NCBI GenBank assembly: GCA_016707685.1
Contig: JADJHE010000031.1
Coordinates: 1 to 50,742 of the forward strand
Direction: 5' to 3'
From: Bacteroidota bacterium
Lineage (GTDB): Bacteria > Bacteroidota > Bacteroidia > 2-12-FULL-35-15
Length of the DNA: 50,742 bases
Both the position numbers and the translations under genes were made by a program. The notes beneath the pieces are model-generated. The model saw only the letters and a list, made by a program, of their open reading frames with translations, searched no databases and was not told the origin of the DNA. Shown one piece after another: positions 37,855-45,019 of the stretch; positions within the stretch are counted from its first letter, which is position 1; each line of letters starts with the position of its first letter.

Positions 37855-38319
37855 TTATTCTTCGACAATTGTAAAATCGTTTTCTGCTTCGTCAAATTTC
37901 AATTTAACTATTAGAGGAGGAGTATTTCTTTCTAATTTTTGTAAGTGTACAAATAATTTAAATAAAGCAAATTCATCTTTTGCTCTTTTATCAGGAACAT
38001 GAGTATCTATATAAATGAATTTTGTGGAATAACCATCTTTGCTTAGTTCAATAATATAATTTTGGTTTAGGTCAAATTCCATTTCTTTGCTTTTCCCTTC
38101 TATTTTTGTTGTTTGGCCCAATTTTCCATTTTTTGATATGGTGATTGTTCCATTTGTTAATTCATTTCCTTCGGTATAAAGCTTAAGTTGTAAATGAAAT
38201 GCATAAATTTTTGATTCCGTTAGTTCATTTTTTGCTCTACGAACAATGGTGTCGTTTTGACTGAAAGCAGAGATACAAAACATTAGTAATAGAATCAAAA
38301 AAGTAGTTTTGTTTTTCAT
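37855..38319 (-). CDS. small secreted protein of unknown function
   Basis: 154 residues. Signal peptide MKNKTTFLILLLMFCISAFS. Residues 40-110 hold a small beta domain with YTEGNELTNGTITISKNGKL and YIIELSKDGYSTKFIYIDTH, like the Ig/carboxypeptidase-regulatory type units found in Bacteroidota outer-surface proteins. No frameshift. Five bases separate it from the upstream gene's stop, so the two are probably one transcript. Confidence 0.7.
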   Translation of the reverse strand: MKNKTTFLILLLMFCISAFSQNDTIVRRAKNELTESKIYAFHLQLKLYTEGNELTNGTITISKNGKLGQTTKIEGKSKEMEFDLNQNYIIELSKDGYSTKFIYIDTHVPDKRAKDEFALFKLFVHLQKLERNTPPLIVKLKFDEAENDFTIVEE

Positions 38320-38324
38320 GTTTA

Positions 38325-38904
38325 TTAATTAAGTTCTTCTAAAATTACTTCTTTAAAATAGCTATTGGGTTTATTCTTGAAGTGGTGTTTGTTTTTGTAA
38401 ACCTGAAAAACCATTTTGTCAAAATCGAATTTCCAAGAAGTTGGAATGTACATTTCATTTTCGATTGTAAAACCAAAGAACTCAGCATGTTTGTCTGTTC
38501 TCCAAATAGTAGTTTCAACATATTCGATCGTTCCTAAAAAAGGAGAGTTCTTGTTTGTTTGGTTTGCTTTGAATTAATTGAATTTTACTGTCAAGGTCAC
38601 CATTACTTGATGTTATATGTCCTTTGGCATCTGATTGCAGTTGAGTATTATAACTATACAAGTCAAGAAATTTACTTGTATCGGGCGAGTAGAAGTAGAG
38701 CTTTTTTAATAGCATTTGTTCTTCGCTTTCCAGATTAACAGGTTCCCATTGAAATTGAATGGGTTGTTCTTTCCCTTTAACAAAAAAACTCTCATCTTCT
38801 AATCCATGAAATTTTAGCCATTTGCCATATTCGTTTAGGTCTTTGTGAAATGCACTTGCAAGTGTTAACACCAAAATCAATAAAATAAATTTCAAATGTT
38901 TCAT
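38325..38904 (-). CDS. secreted protein of unknown function, one frameshift
   Basis: About 193 residues after one indel near 38555. Signal peptide MKHLKFILLILVLTLASAFH; the mature part has KFHGLEDESFFVKGKEQPI and QFQWEPVNLESEEQMLLKKL. The second frame gives VETTIWRTDKHAEFFGFTIE and YFKEVILEELN. I find no known family. Repeat copy E begins 38 bases upstream of its start. Confidence 0.65.
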
Positions 38905-38941
38905 TCCTAACTTTTTAGTTAAACAAATATATTCAATTTAA

Positions 38942-39016
38942 TAGCCTTTGCAAGTGTTATCACCTGCAAAATAGATTGTGCAAATTTTTTTGTTGGTGAG
39001 AACACCAACAAAGGCT
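38942..39016. repeat. Double-palindrome repeat, copy E
   Basis: Left arm TTTGCAAGTGTTATCACCTGCAAA (38947-38970) and right arm TTTGTTGGTGAGAACACCAACAAAGGCT (38989-39016), with outer AGCC/GGCT. It lies 31 bases past the stop of the ABC ATPase gene. Confidence 0.87.
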
Positions 39017-39046
39017 GCAAAAGGATTCTATTGGAAATAAAAGTAT

Positions 39047-39706
39047 TTATTGCCTTAAATAACCATGTTCTTTCAGGTCATTTTCTGTTATAACCGGAAT
39101 GCTATTTCCCTCTTTTAAAACCAGCTTTTTGTTTGCTATTTCAAACACATCCTTGTAATAGTGGTCGGTGATAATAAAGCCTTTTTCTTTTTTAGTAGTT
39201 TGAATGATTTCCTTAATAGCTTCTTTGTGCAAAGGTTGAATCATGGAGAAGGGTTCATCGAGCAAAATGAAAGGGTTTGGCAAATTTACAATTAAAAGAA
39301 ACTCGAGGTAGCGCAGTTCGCCTAGTGAAAGGGTTCCAATCCGTTGAGCATCTATTGGTGCAATTAATGGTGCATGGAAAATTTTATTTTGCTTTTCTTC
39401 ATCCTCGAAATAGAGTGGTATAACATCTCTTACTTTTAAATCCTTCGGTAAAAATGACTGTTGTGGAAGGTAGGCTATTTGTTTACTTTTTGTTGTAGGA
39501 GAATAGGGTTCACCGTTTATCATTACATCTATCAAATCTGGTTTTAATGTTCCAAAAAGGGCTTCTAGTAATGTGGACTTGCCTGAGCCGTTGCGGCCAA
39601 AGATTGCAACAACATCGCCAGTTTCGCATTCTAAATTAAATTCAGCAAACAGTTGTCGCTTTCCATAATGGTGTTTTATTTGGTTTAACTGCAGGCGATT
39701 CTTCAT
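39047..39706 (-). CDS. ABC transporter ATP-binding protein
   Basis: 219 residues. Walker A GRNGSGKS (37-44), the signature LSLGELRYLEFLL, Walker B FILLDEPFSM and the H-loop ITDHYYKDV are present. The Q-loop lies in YLPQQSF. It would power the small membrane protein encoded next to it, whose stop overlaps its start (ATGA). The substrate is not predictable; the compact size fits export of lipids, drugs or peptides. Confidence 0.9.
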   Translation of the reverse strand: MKNRLQLNQIKHHYGKRQLFAEFNLECETGDVVAIFGRNGSGKSTLLEALFGTLKPDLIDVMINGEPYSPTTKSKQIAYLPQQSFLPKDLKVRDVIPLYFEDEEKQNKIFHAPLIAPIDAQRIGTLSLGELRYLEFLLIVNLPNPFILLDEPFSMIQPLHKEAIKEIIQTTKKEKGFIITDHYYKDVFEIANKKLVLKEGNSIPVITENDLKEHGYLRQ

Positions 39707-39963
39707 CTAAATATTACAAATAAAACGGTTGCTATTAAAAAATTCAACAGAAAGGTTTTTCGCATCAGTTCCTGTTTTGTAAAACCTTGATTTAGATAAA
39801 AACAGTATTGTTCTTTTTGAAAATAGCTATAAATCATGAATGAAATGAGGGTACCAAAGGTGCCGAAGCAAATGATAAAACTGCTAAAGAATCCGATTAC
39901 AAGGGTAACCAGCAGATTGATTTTAGTAATGTCAAAGTAATATTTAAGAAACAGATTTGTCAT
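39703..39963 (-). CDS. small membrane partner of the ABC ATPase
   Basis: 86 residues from the ATG at 39963 (a longer TTG start at 40014 would fall inside a terminator). Two hydrophobic helices (NLLVTLVIGFFSSFIICFG, LLNFLIATVLFVIF) flank a soluble loop YFQKEQYCFYLNQGFTKQEL. Coupled translation with the ATPase suggests a subunit, but it is too small to be a normal permease. A truncated permease or an accessory anchor are both possible. Confidence 0.6.
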   Translation of the reverse strand: MTNLFLKYYFDITKINLLVTLVIGFFSSFIICFGTFGTLISFMIYSYFQKEQYCFYLNQGFTKQELMRKTFLLNFLIATVLFVIFR

Positions 39964-40012
39964 AAGCCCCGCCAAAGAGCAAGGATAGTGCCAATTAATT
40001 TGATGTACTATC

Positions 40013-40046
40013 AAAAAAATAGCGAAGCAAGGTGCTTCGCTATTTT
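40013..40046 (-). terminator. Strong hairpin terminator after the ArsR-AHSA1-VOC-DoxX operon
   Basis: Perfect 14-bp stem AAAATAGCGAAGCA (40016-40029) / TGCTTCGCTATTTT (40033-40046), loop of three. It continues into TTTTTT on the minus strand. Confidence 0.9.
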
Positions 40047-40049
40047 ATA

Positions 40050-40074
40050 TTGTTGGTGATAACACAACAAAGGC
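40050..40074. repeat. Double-palindrome repeat, copy F (right arm only)
   Basis: TTGTTGGTGATAACACAACAAAGGC: only the right arm, with one C lost from the second stem half. It sits directly next to the terminator at 40013-40046 and 41 bases past the DoxX stop. Confidence 0.75.
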
Positions 40075-40087
40075 ATTAGGCTTTATC

Positions 40088-40114
40088 TCATGTCTAACGT
40101 CTTATATCTAATTT
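40088..40114. repeat. Degenerate TCTAA-type tract
   Basis: ATGTCTAACGTCTTATATCTAA-like, a loose 7-base period of TCTAANN words directly after the DoxX stop. A similar tract precedes the VOC gene stop at 40503-40532. Confidence 0.5.
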
Positions 40115-40483
40115 CTAATTAACACCATTCACTTTTGTATTGTAAATGTATGAGGTGGCCACAACTGCAAAAATTGGAATCATCATCAACATTCCAGGAT
40201 CATATCCATCAGTCATAAAAATTGAATAAACCGCTGCAATTAAATCAAAGACCAAACCGGCATAGGCCCATTCTTTTATTTTTTTGAAGGAAGGAATTAG
40301 AATAGAAATGCTTCCTAACAATTTTGCAAGGCCAATAAATGGAATAAAATATTCGGGATAACCCAGATGAGTAATAAATTGGATTGCTTCGGGAACTTTT
40401 AACATATCAGGAATTGCCGAAAAGGTCATGAAGGCTGCAAACAGTACTGTTGTCGACCAATAAATTATTTTGTTCTTTTTCAT
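40115..40483 (-). CDS. DoxX family membrane protein
   Basis: 122 residues, four membrane helices. IIYWSTTVLFAAFMTFSAIP, LGYPEYFIPFIGLAKLLGSI and LVFDLIAAVYSIF are typical of the DoxX family of small quinone-oxidoreductase-like membrane proteins. It is the last gene of a compact minus-strand operon with an ArsR regulator, AHSA1 and VOC genes, a set that recurs in Bacteroidota. Confidence 0.86.
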   Translation of the reverse strand: MKKNKIIYWSTTVLFAAFMTFSAIPDMLKVPEAIQFITHLGYPEYFIPFIGLAKLLGSISILIPSFKKIKEWAYAGLVFDLIAAVYSIFMTDGYDPGMLMMIPIFAVVATSYIYNTKVNGVN

Positions 40484-40502
40484 ATTTGTTGTTTTAGGAA
40501 TT

Positions 40503-40532
40503 ATCTTTCATCTTAAATCTTATGTCTTTTAT
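40503..40532. repeat. Degenerate TCTAA-type tract after the VOC gene
   Basis: ATCTTTCATCTTAAATCTTATG then TCTTTTATCTAATTC, again loosely 7-base periodic, ending at the VOC stop codon. Confidence 0.45.
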
Positions 40533-40958
40533 CTAATTCACAAAATTAATCATCCAATTAATGCCATATTTATCTGAAAATTCACCAAAGTAAGCTCCAA
40601 AAAACATATCTGCCATAGGCATTGTAACGTTTCCACCTTCCGAAAGTGCATTAAACAATCTATCTGCTTCGGCTCTTGTTTCGGGTTCAATGCATATGTG
40701 CATATTGTTTCCTTTTATTAGTGTAAAGCCCATTTCTTTTGGTGCATCTGTTCCCATTAAAATGTAATTGTCGGTTATGGGCAATTCAACATGCAAAACC
40801 ATTTTCTTAATTTCATCGGGGATAGGAGGATGGCCTTCTGTTGCAGGAATTTCTCCAAATCGTTGAATACCTTTTCCTATAAATTCTGTTTTGAAAACCG
40901 ATTTATAAAATAAAAACGCTTCTTCCGTTTTTCCATCAAAATTTAAATAATTTGTCAC
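40533..40958 (-). CDS. VOC family (PhnB/glyoxalase-like) protein
   Basis: About 141 residues from a GTG at 40958 (VTNYLNFDGKTEEAFLFYKS). The fused-looking stretch upstream of it belongs to the previous gene read in the wrong frame. FFGAYFGEFSDKYGINWMIN at the C-terminus and MVLHVELPITDNYILMGTDA are the PhnB-type VOC signatures. It is a soluble dimeric beta-alpha-beta fold protein. The ligand is unknown. The start is the weakest point, since an ATG is not seen. Confidence 0.8.
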   Translation of the reverse strand: MTNYLNFDGKTEEAFLFYKSVFKTEFIGKGIQRFGEIPATEGHPPIPDEIKKMVLHVELPITDNYILMGTDAPKEMGFTLIKGNNMHICIEPETRAEADRLFNALSEGGNVTMPMADMFFGAYFGEFSDKYGINWMINFVN

Positions 40959-40968
40959 TCTAGCTTTG

Positions 40969-41496
40969 TTACTTTTTTTGTTTTGTTTGCGAAGTTTAAA
41001 TTGTGCTTCCAAATATTGATCAAGGTTCCCCAATGCCATGGTGAATCCTTCTTTAAGCCCAATGAGATAATTTTTCTAAATCTTCTAAGGAATCATATTG
41101 TGCAACAATGTTTACGGTAGTAATGTTATCGCTTGTTTCAACAAAGGTGTTGGTCCATTCTGTGCGAGGAAATTCGGTATTGATGGTTCCTTTTTCATCG
41201 CAAAAAGCATCCAAGCCCGAATAACTTTTTAAAGGTTTGATGGATTTGTAATGATTCAAGCAATAGTGTTTTTCTCCTTGCGGACTAACCATATAATATA
41301 ACCACATACCACCTTCTCTAAAATCCATAGAAACGGTTTTTGTTTGATATGGCTTTTGTGCCCACCATTTATCCAGCAATTCAGGCTTGGTCCATGCATC
41401 CCATACTAATTGAAGGTCGGCCGCAAATTCACGCTTTACATTTACGGTGTTGTTTTCCTTGTTTACGATAAAATCGAATTGAAGATTTGGATTCAT
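40969..41496 (-). CDS. AHSA1/SRPBCC domain protein (START-like), one frameshift
   Basis: About 175 residues. VNVKREFAADLQLVWDAWTK, PELLDKWWAQKPYQTKTVS, DFREGGMWLYYMVSPQGE and WTNTFVETSDNITTVNIVAQ form the family core; the last helix GFTMALGNLDQYLEAQFKLR lies in another frame after an indel near 41060. It binds a hydrophobic ligand in a deep pocket. Its start overlaps the ArsR gene by 4 bases. Confidence 0.85.
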
Positions 41497-41813
41497 TTTT
41501 TTTTCTTTTTAAGGTTTGCTAATACATTATCTAATTCATTAAAACGGTTTTCCCATATTTTGCGGAATTGTTCCAGCCATTTATCTATTTCTTTCATTTT
41601 GGTAGCATTGAGCTGATAATAAATTTCTCGACCTTGGTGTTCTTGTTTTACCAATTCGCATTCGGTGAGTATGCGTAAATGTTTTGATACTGCTTGTCGC
41701 GAAGTATCAAAATGTTCGGCAAGGGCATTGGGTGTCATTGCCTGAAGCGCTATCAACGTAATGATGGCACGTCTGGTGGGGTCGGCAATTGCTTGAAAAA
41801 CATCTCTTCTCAT
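41493..41813 (-). CDS. ArsR family transcriptional regulator
   Basis: 106 residues from ATG 41813, chosen because MRRDVFQAIADPTRRAIITL is the conserved start (a start at 41879 would add a non-conserved extension and overlap the promoter). The winged helix reads LAEHFDTSRQAVSKHLRILT and VKQEHQGREIYYQLN. No metal-binding ELCVCDL motif is visible, so it is of the non-metal type. It probably represses its own operon with AHSA1, VOC and DoxX. Confidence 0.9.
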   Translation of the reverse strand: MRRDVFQAIADPTRRAIITLIALQAMTPNALAEHFDTSRQAVSKHLRILTECELVKQEHQGREIYYQLNATKMKEIDKWLEQFRKIWENRFNELDNVLANLKKKKK

Positions 41814-41848
41814 TGTTATTAAAATTAATTTAAGAAACCATTCGGTTG

Positions 41849-41879
41849 CAAATATAGGTGTAACTTTTTGGTTGCGCAA
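41849..41879 (-). promoter_or_regulatory. Promoter of the ArsR operon with a possible operator
   Basis: TTG (41877-41879), a 20-base spacer and TATATTTG (41849-41856), a very good match. Two GGTTGC words (41845 and 41870) and AACC-ATTC-GGTT next to the -7 box are candidate regulator sites. Confidence 0.6.
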
Positions 41880-41946
41880 GTTTTTTTGAAATTATTTTTT
41901 GTAAATATTTTTGAGAGGGAGGGAAAGCAGATGGATTATTTGCCTT

Positions 41947-42020
41947 TAGCCTTTGCAGGTGTTATCACCTGCAATATTTTTTGCTTATTTTTCTTTGTTG
42001 GTGATAACACCAACAAAGGC
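41947..42020. repeat. Double-palindrome repeat, copy G
   Basis: The most complete copy: left arm AGCCTTTGCAGGTGTTATC then ACCTGCAA (41948-41974), right arm TTTGTTGGTGATAACACC then AACAAAGGC (41994-42020). The outer AGCCTTTG and CAAAGGC also pair with each other. Confidence 0.9.
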
Positions 42021-42041
42021 GTGAATTTTACTTTCTTATTT

Positions 42042-42419
42042 TTAAAACCCAGTTTCCTCTAGCCTGATATGTCTATAACTTTTTTTTGGTTTACGAGGTT
42101 TATAAGGTTTTTGAGATTCCGTTTTTCTGAGCTCAGCGTTTTTGTAAAAGTACAGCCAAGTTCCTCTTTTTAAGTAAGAGATTTGTTTGGTTTTGGTCAT
42201 TCTTAAATCAAATGAAGAATAACGTTTAACAGTTTGTTTATGAATCTTAACTTTTCCTTTTGCCAATATTTTGGTTTTTAAGGTGTCGGTATAATAATAC
42301 ATCGTATCATTTTTGAGTTCCTTTATTTCAGTTAAAGGTGAAATTTTAAGTAGGTTGTAAGGAATACGATAATGTAAATAAAATTTATTACTAGGTAAGT
42401 TTTCAGCTACATGCTTCAT
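42042..42419 (-). CDS. hypothetical protein
   Basis: 125 residues, basic at the C-terminus (QKPYKPRKPKKSYRHIRLEE) with many Tyr and Lys residues. The first 40 residues look like a beta strand region after a lost signal peptide, so the first part may be encoded in the overlapping gene's frame. It overlaps the preceding gene by 17 bases. No family recognised. Confidence 0.55.
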   Translation of the reverse strand: MKHVAENLPSNKFYLHYRIPYNLLKISPLTEIKELKNDTMYYYTDTLKTKILAKGKVKIHKQTVKRYSSFDLRMTKTKQISYLKRGTWLYFYKNAELRKTESQKPYKPRKPKKSYRHIRLEETGF

Positions 42420-42888
42420 TATCTCTAATAATTTTAGCTATGTTGTATGTAAACTCTCCTTCTACAAATGGTATACTGTCCATAAGAATCGTTGTTTCAC
42501 TTGGAATGTCAACCAAGTTCAGAGTCATCTTTTTTTTGCCTTTTGTAAATGAGATTTTTTTCAATTGGGTATGACAACCTGTGTTGAAATTGAAAAGTAA
42601 GTCTGTAAACGGAAATTTTACAAGTCCGATGGAAGCCGTTCCTGTATTACCCTCGCTCTTAATTGTTTTAATAAATAGATTCGAAATGGGCAGCTTTTTC
42701 CCGTCAATCGGTCTTCCACCACCAATGCCTGTTGCATTTTTGGGAATATTCATTCCAAGTGTATCGCTTATGGCAGGATATATTATCCCCACAGGGTCAA
42801 ATATTCTGAAATAAAATTTACCGCAACAACATTGTGCAAATGTGTCAAGAGAAAACAATGTAATTAGTATGAATATTTTAAATTTCAT
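42403..42888 (-). CDS. secreted protein of unknown function
   Basis: 161 residues. Signal peptide MKFKIFILITLFSLDTFA followed by QCCCGKFYFRIFDPVGII, a cluster of three Cys at the mature N-terminus. GIGGGRPIDGKKLPISNLFI, NFNTGCHTQLKKISFTKGK and VDIPSETTILMDSIPFVEGE give no family I know. Its 3' end overlaps the downstream gene by 17 bases. Confidence 0.62.
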   Translation of the reverse strand: MKFKIFILITLFSLDTFAQCCCGKFYFRIFDPVGIIYPAISDTLGMNIPKNATGIGGGRPIDGKKLPISNLFIKTIKSEGNTGTASIGLVKFPFTDLLFNFNTGCHTQLKKISFTKGKKKMTLNLVDIPSETTILMDSIPFVEGEFTYNIAKIIRDNEACS

Positions 42889-42897
42889 AGCGGGCTT

Positions 42898-42963
42898 TTA
42901 GCATTTCCTGTAACGTTTTGCGGCTTTGCGTTGGAGGGCATGTGCTTCTCTTTCTGTCTTCAT
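42898..42963 (-). other. Palindromic element after the 42966 gene; also a 21-codon frame
   Basis: The minus strand reads CCAACGCAAAGCCGCAAAAC then GTTACAGG, with the flanks GTAACGTTTTGCGG and CTTTGCGTTGG on the other strand. This kind of GC-richer imperfect palindrome occurs at gene-cassette ends in Bacteroidota. The same bases give an ATG-TAA frame, MKTEREAHALQRKAAKRYRKC; coding is doubtful because it coincides with the repeat. Confidence 0.3.
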
Positions 42964-42965
42964 TT

Positions 42966-43505
42966 TTAGTCCTCCGTTTCTCGTTTAATAAATTCAGTCC
43001 GCTCGTCAGTATGGTCGTTCCAACCAGTCCAAATATCTTTTAAAGATAAATGAATTCCGTCAAAGGAAACTACTTGATAAATCCAAATTCTCGGTGGACA
43101 GTGTTCATTAAGTCGAACGATGTCCTGTGTGTAAAATGTTGCGTTGTCAAGCCAACGAATTTTCAAAGTGTCAGGATGCCAACAGTCCATTTCATTTGTC
43201 CAAGTGACAAGTGTCGGGCTAATGAAGTTGAACCCTGAACATTTTGAATCTTTCATTATAAATCGTCCTGAAATTTTTGTCGCAAAATTTTCTGCTTTGT
43301 TATTGATGTTAGAGGTTATCATCAAACTGTCAAGTTGGTCTTGTGTGATTGTCGCAAATATGGGATTTGCTTTTTGTAAACTGTCCACTTGTTTACCGTC
43401 CGCCACAACTCCGTTTGCAAACTGTTTCATGTCGTGAAAGTACCAGCCTAATACAAAAGTCATCAGTCCAGTTACGAGTATTGATATAATAAATTTCCAG
43501 TTCAT
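42966..43505 (-). CDS. single-pass membrane protein of unknown function
   Basis: 179 residues from the ATG at 43505 (MNWKFIISILVTGLMTFVLG), preferred over the start at 43550 because it begins right at the helix. Beyond the helix is a soluble domain with FATKISGRFIMKDSKCSGFN and DCWHPDTLKIRWLDNATFYT (many Trp) and VRLNEHCPPRIWIYQVVSFD. Base use differs by eye from its neighbours (more GTC, TCC and CGG words), which suggests transfer. No family recognised. Confidence 0.6.
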   Translation of the reverse strand: MNWKFIISILVTGLMTFVLGWYFHDMKQFANGVVADGKQVDSLQKANPIFATITQDQLDSLMITSNINNKAENFATKISGRFIMKDSKCSGFNFISPTLVTWTNEMDCWHPDTLKIRWLDNATFYTQDIVRLNEHCPPRIWIYQVVSFDGIHLSLKDIWTGWNDHTDERTEFIKRETED

Positions 43506-43555
43506 TTTCTTATGTCGTGTTGGTCGGTCGGTCAACTTAGCCAATAACATTTTCA

Positions 43556-43727
43556 GGTTACACGCAGTGCGGAATAAATAGCCACAAAACTGTCATGAGT
43601 GAAAACCTTTATTAAATGTACTGAACTATATTGCAAATACAAAAACAATTTGCGCGAAGCGCACCTTTAAAATTGTATTTGCATCTTGCACAAACTCCGC
43701 ATTGCGTGTAGCCTGTGTTATGCACCG
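43556..43727. repeat. Nested inverted-repeat element downstream of the esterase gene
   Basis: Outer arms TACACGCAGTGCGGA (43559-43573) and TCCGCATTGCGTGTA (43696-43710) differ by one base. Inside them lie GCAAATACAA (43633-43642) / TTGTATTTGC (43673-43682), and inside those GCGC-GAA-GCGC. GTTATGCACC (43717-43726) follows; its inverse, GGTGCATAAC, lies at 44867-44876, beyond the other end of the esterase gene. Confidence 0.7.
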
Positions 43728-44843
43728 TTATTTTGCCTTCTCTTCAGTTGTCGTCAACTGTTGCGCTTTTTCAAAATATTTTTTTGATTTCTCTGCTTCC
43801 CCCTTGTCTGAAAATAAGTCACCCAAAGCAGAATAAACGTCAGCACTTTCAGGATAATATTTTTCAGCCAGTTTTAAGAATGAGTAGGCCATGTCATATT
43901 TTTTATCAAGTGCTCTGCATCGCCAGGCTAATCCAAGAATCAAATCTTCTGGTGGATAAATTGTAAAGCCCATTTTCTTTGAAAGATTTTCATAGTGTGT
44001 TGAAAGAATGTTTGCCGAACTGTCGGTCATTTTAACAAATGAAGGTCGTTTATAGAATTTGAAAATAAACCGCAAGCCGTCATATGAGCCAATAAGGGGA
44101 ACTGATCCATGACTGTCTTCATTGTAGTACTTGCTCGTCCAGTTTAAAGATGGCGGAGCATTACTTTTTAAAACAGTCTCAAACTCATTATTACTTTCGG
44201 TACAAAGTGATGAGCCACCAAGAAAAAAACTTTTATTTTCAAATTTATCATTTGCCATAATAGATTTTGATTCTAAAAGCAATTTCTTTTTGTCCCAATC
44301 AAAACTTGGGTCGAGTGCTAAATAAGAATTAAAAAGTGAGGTGTGTTTAAGTAAAGTATTTGTAACAAATAAACCGCCTAACGAATGTCCAACTAACATG
44401 CGATATGGAGCTGTAGAGTAGTGGGATTCAACATAAGGGATTAGTTCCTTCTCAATAAATGAAGTAAATAATTCCGCGCCACCATTCGGTTTATAATTCG
44501 ACAAAGAATCATAGGACGTAGTCAAATCGCGTCCGCGGTTCGTGTTAACAATGCCTATTACAATCATGTCAGGAATAATTGCATTTCCATTTACTTCGCT
44601 CAGATGGCTTACTTCACCAGTAAAAGAGTGGAAGTAGTTGTCTCCGTCTAGCAAGTATATTACAGGATATTTTTGTTTCGGATTATTTTTAGCACTTTCA
44701 GGAACATAAACCCAAATCTCTCTGTTTTCTTTCAAAATTTGGGAGTATACACTGTCGACAGTTCCAATTGATATTTTATTACTTACTTGTCCGAACGAAA
44801 AAGATATGATAAAGATTAAAGTTGTCGAGAGAAATAATTTCAT
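43728..44843 (-). CDS. secreted alpha/beta-hydrolase esterase with C-terminal TPR
   Basis: 371 residues from the ATG at 44843 (MKLFLSTTLIFIISFSFGQV, a signal peptide); the upstream start at 44891 adds no such signal. The nucleophile elbow MLVGHSLGGLFVTNTLL and the preceding KYPVIYLLDGDNYFHSFTGE mark the esterase-D/IroE-like family. The catalytic His is probably in YYNEDSHGSVPLIG. The C-terminus DVYSALGDLFSDKGEAEKSK and KKYFEKAQQ is a TPR unit. It may cleave siderophore or feruloyl esters; the substrate is unknown. It is flanked by GTTATGCACC inverted repeats. Confidence 0.84.
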   Translation of the reverse strand: MKLFLSTTLIFIISFSFGQVSNKISIGTVDSVYSQILKENREIWVYVPESAKNNPKQKYPVIYLLDGDNYFHSFTGEVSHLSEVNGNAIIPDMIVIGIVNTNRGRDLTTSYDSLSNYKPNGGAELFTSFIEKELIPYVESHYSTAPYRMLVGHSLGGLFVTNTLLKHTSLFNSYLALDPSFDWDKKKLLLESKSIMANDKFENKSFFLGGSSLCTESNNEFETVLKSNAPPSLNWTSKYYNEDSHGSVPLIGSYDGLRFIFKFYKRPSFVKMTDSSANILSTHYENLSKKMGFTIYPPEDLILGLAWRCRALDKKYDMAYSFLKLAEKYYPESADVYSALGDLFSDKGEAEKSKKYFEKAQQLTTTEEKAK

Positions 44844-44980
44844 ATTAAGGTGTCTTTCTTTATAATGGTGCATAACTTGTATATACCCCAACTTTTTGTT
44901 CGCATATACATCTTCCGTAGTGCAGATAAGCGAACATTCAGTTCATTTACCAAATATAAACTTTTTTGTTTTGAATTCTC
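44844..44980. other. Upstream region of the esterase gene with inverted repeats and -7 box
   Basis: This stretch holds GGTGCATAAC (44867-44876), a 6-bp pair GTTCGC / GCGAAC (44898-44903 and 44930-44935) around CATCTTCCGTAGTGCAGAT, and TATATTTG on the minus strand (44951-44958), a -7 box for the esterase. No gene is seen in it. Confidence 0.45.
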
Positions 44981-45007
44981 TTTGTTGGTGATAACACCAA
45001 CAAAGGC
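44981..45007. repeat. Double-palindrome repeat, copy H (right arm only)
   Basis: TTTGTTGGTGATAACACC followed by AACAAAGGC, an intact right arm without any left arm. It ends 12 bases past the stop of the oxidoreductase gene. Confidence 0.85.
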
Positions 45008-45019
45008 ATGATTCCTCAA

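Noticed and set aside
42898..42963. 21-codon protein gene
   Set aside because: It coincides exactly with a palindromic repeat and has no independent support; listed as an element instead.
32876..45007. The double-palindrome repeats as integron attC sites or a CRISPR array
   Set aside because: attC sites need RYYYAAC and GTTRRRY ends, which these lack, and the arms are near-perfect short hairpins. CRISPR repeats would be evenly spaced with short unique spacers; these are kilobases apart with ordinary genes between.
32876..45007. The double-palindrome repeats as Rho-independent terminators
   Set aside because: No T-run follows either hairpin on the gene strand, and copy F lies beside a separate, proper terminator at 40013-40046.
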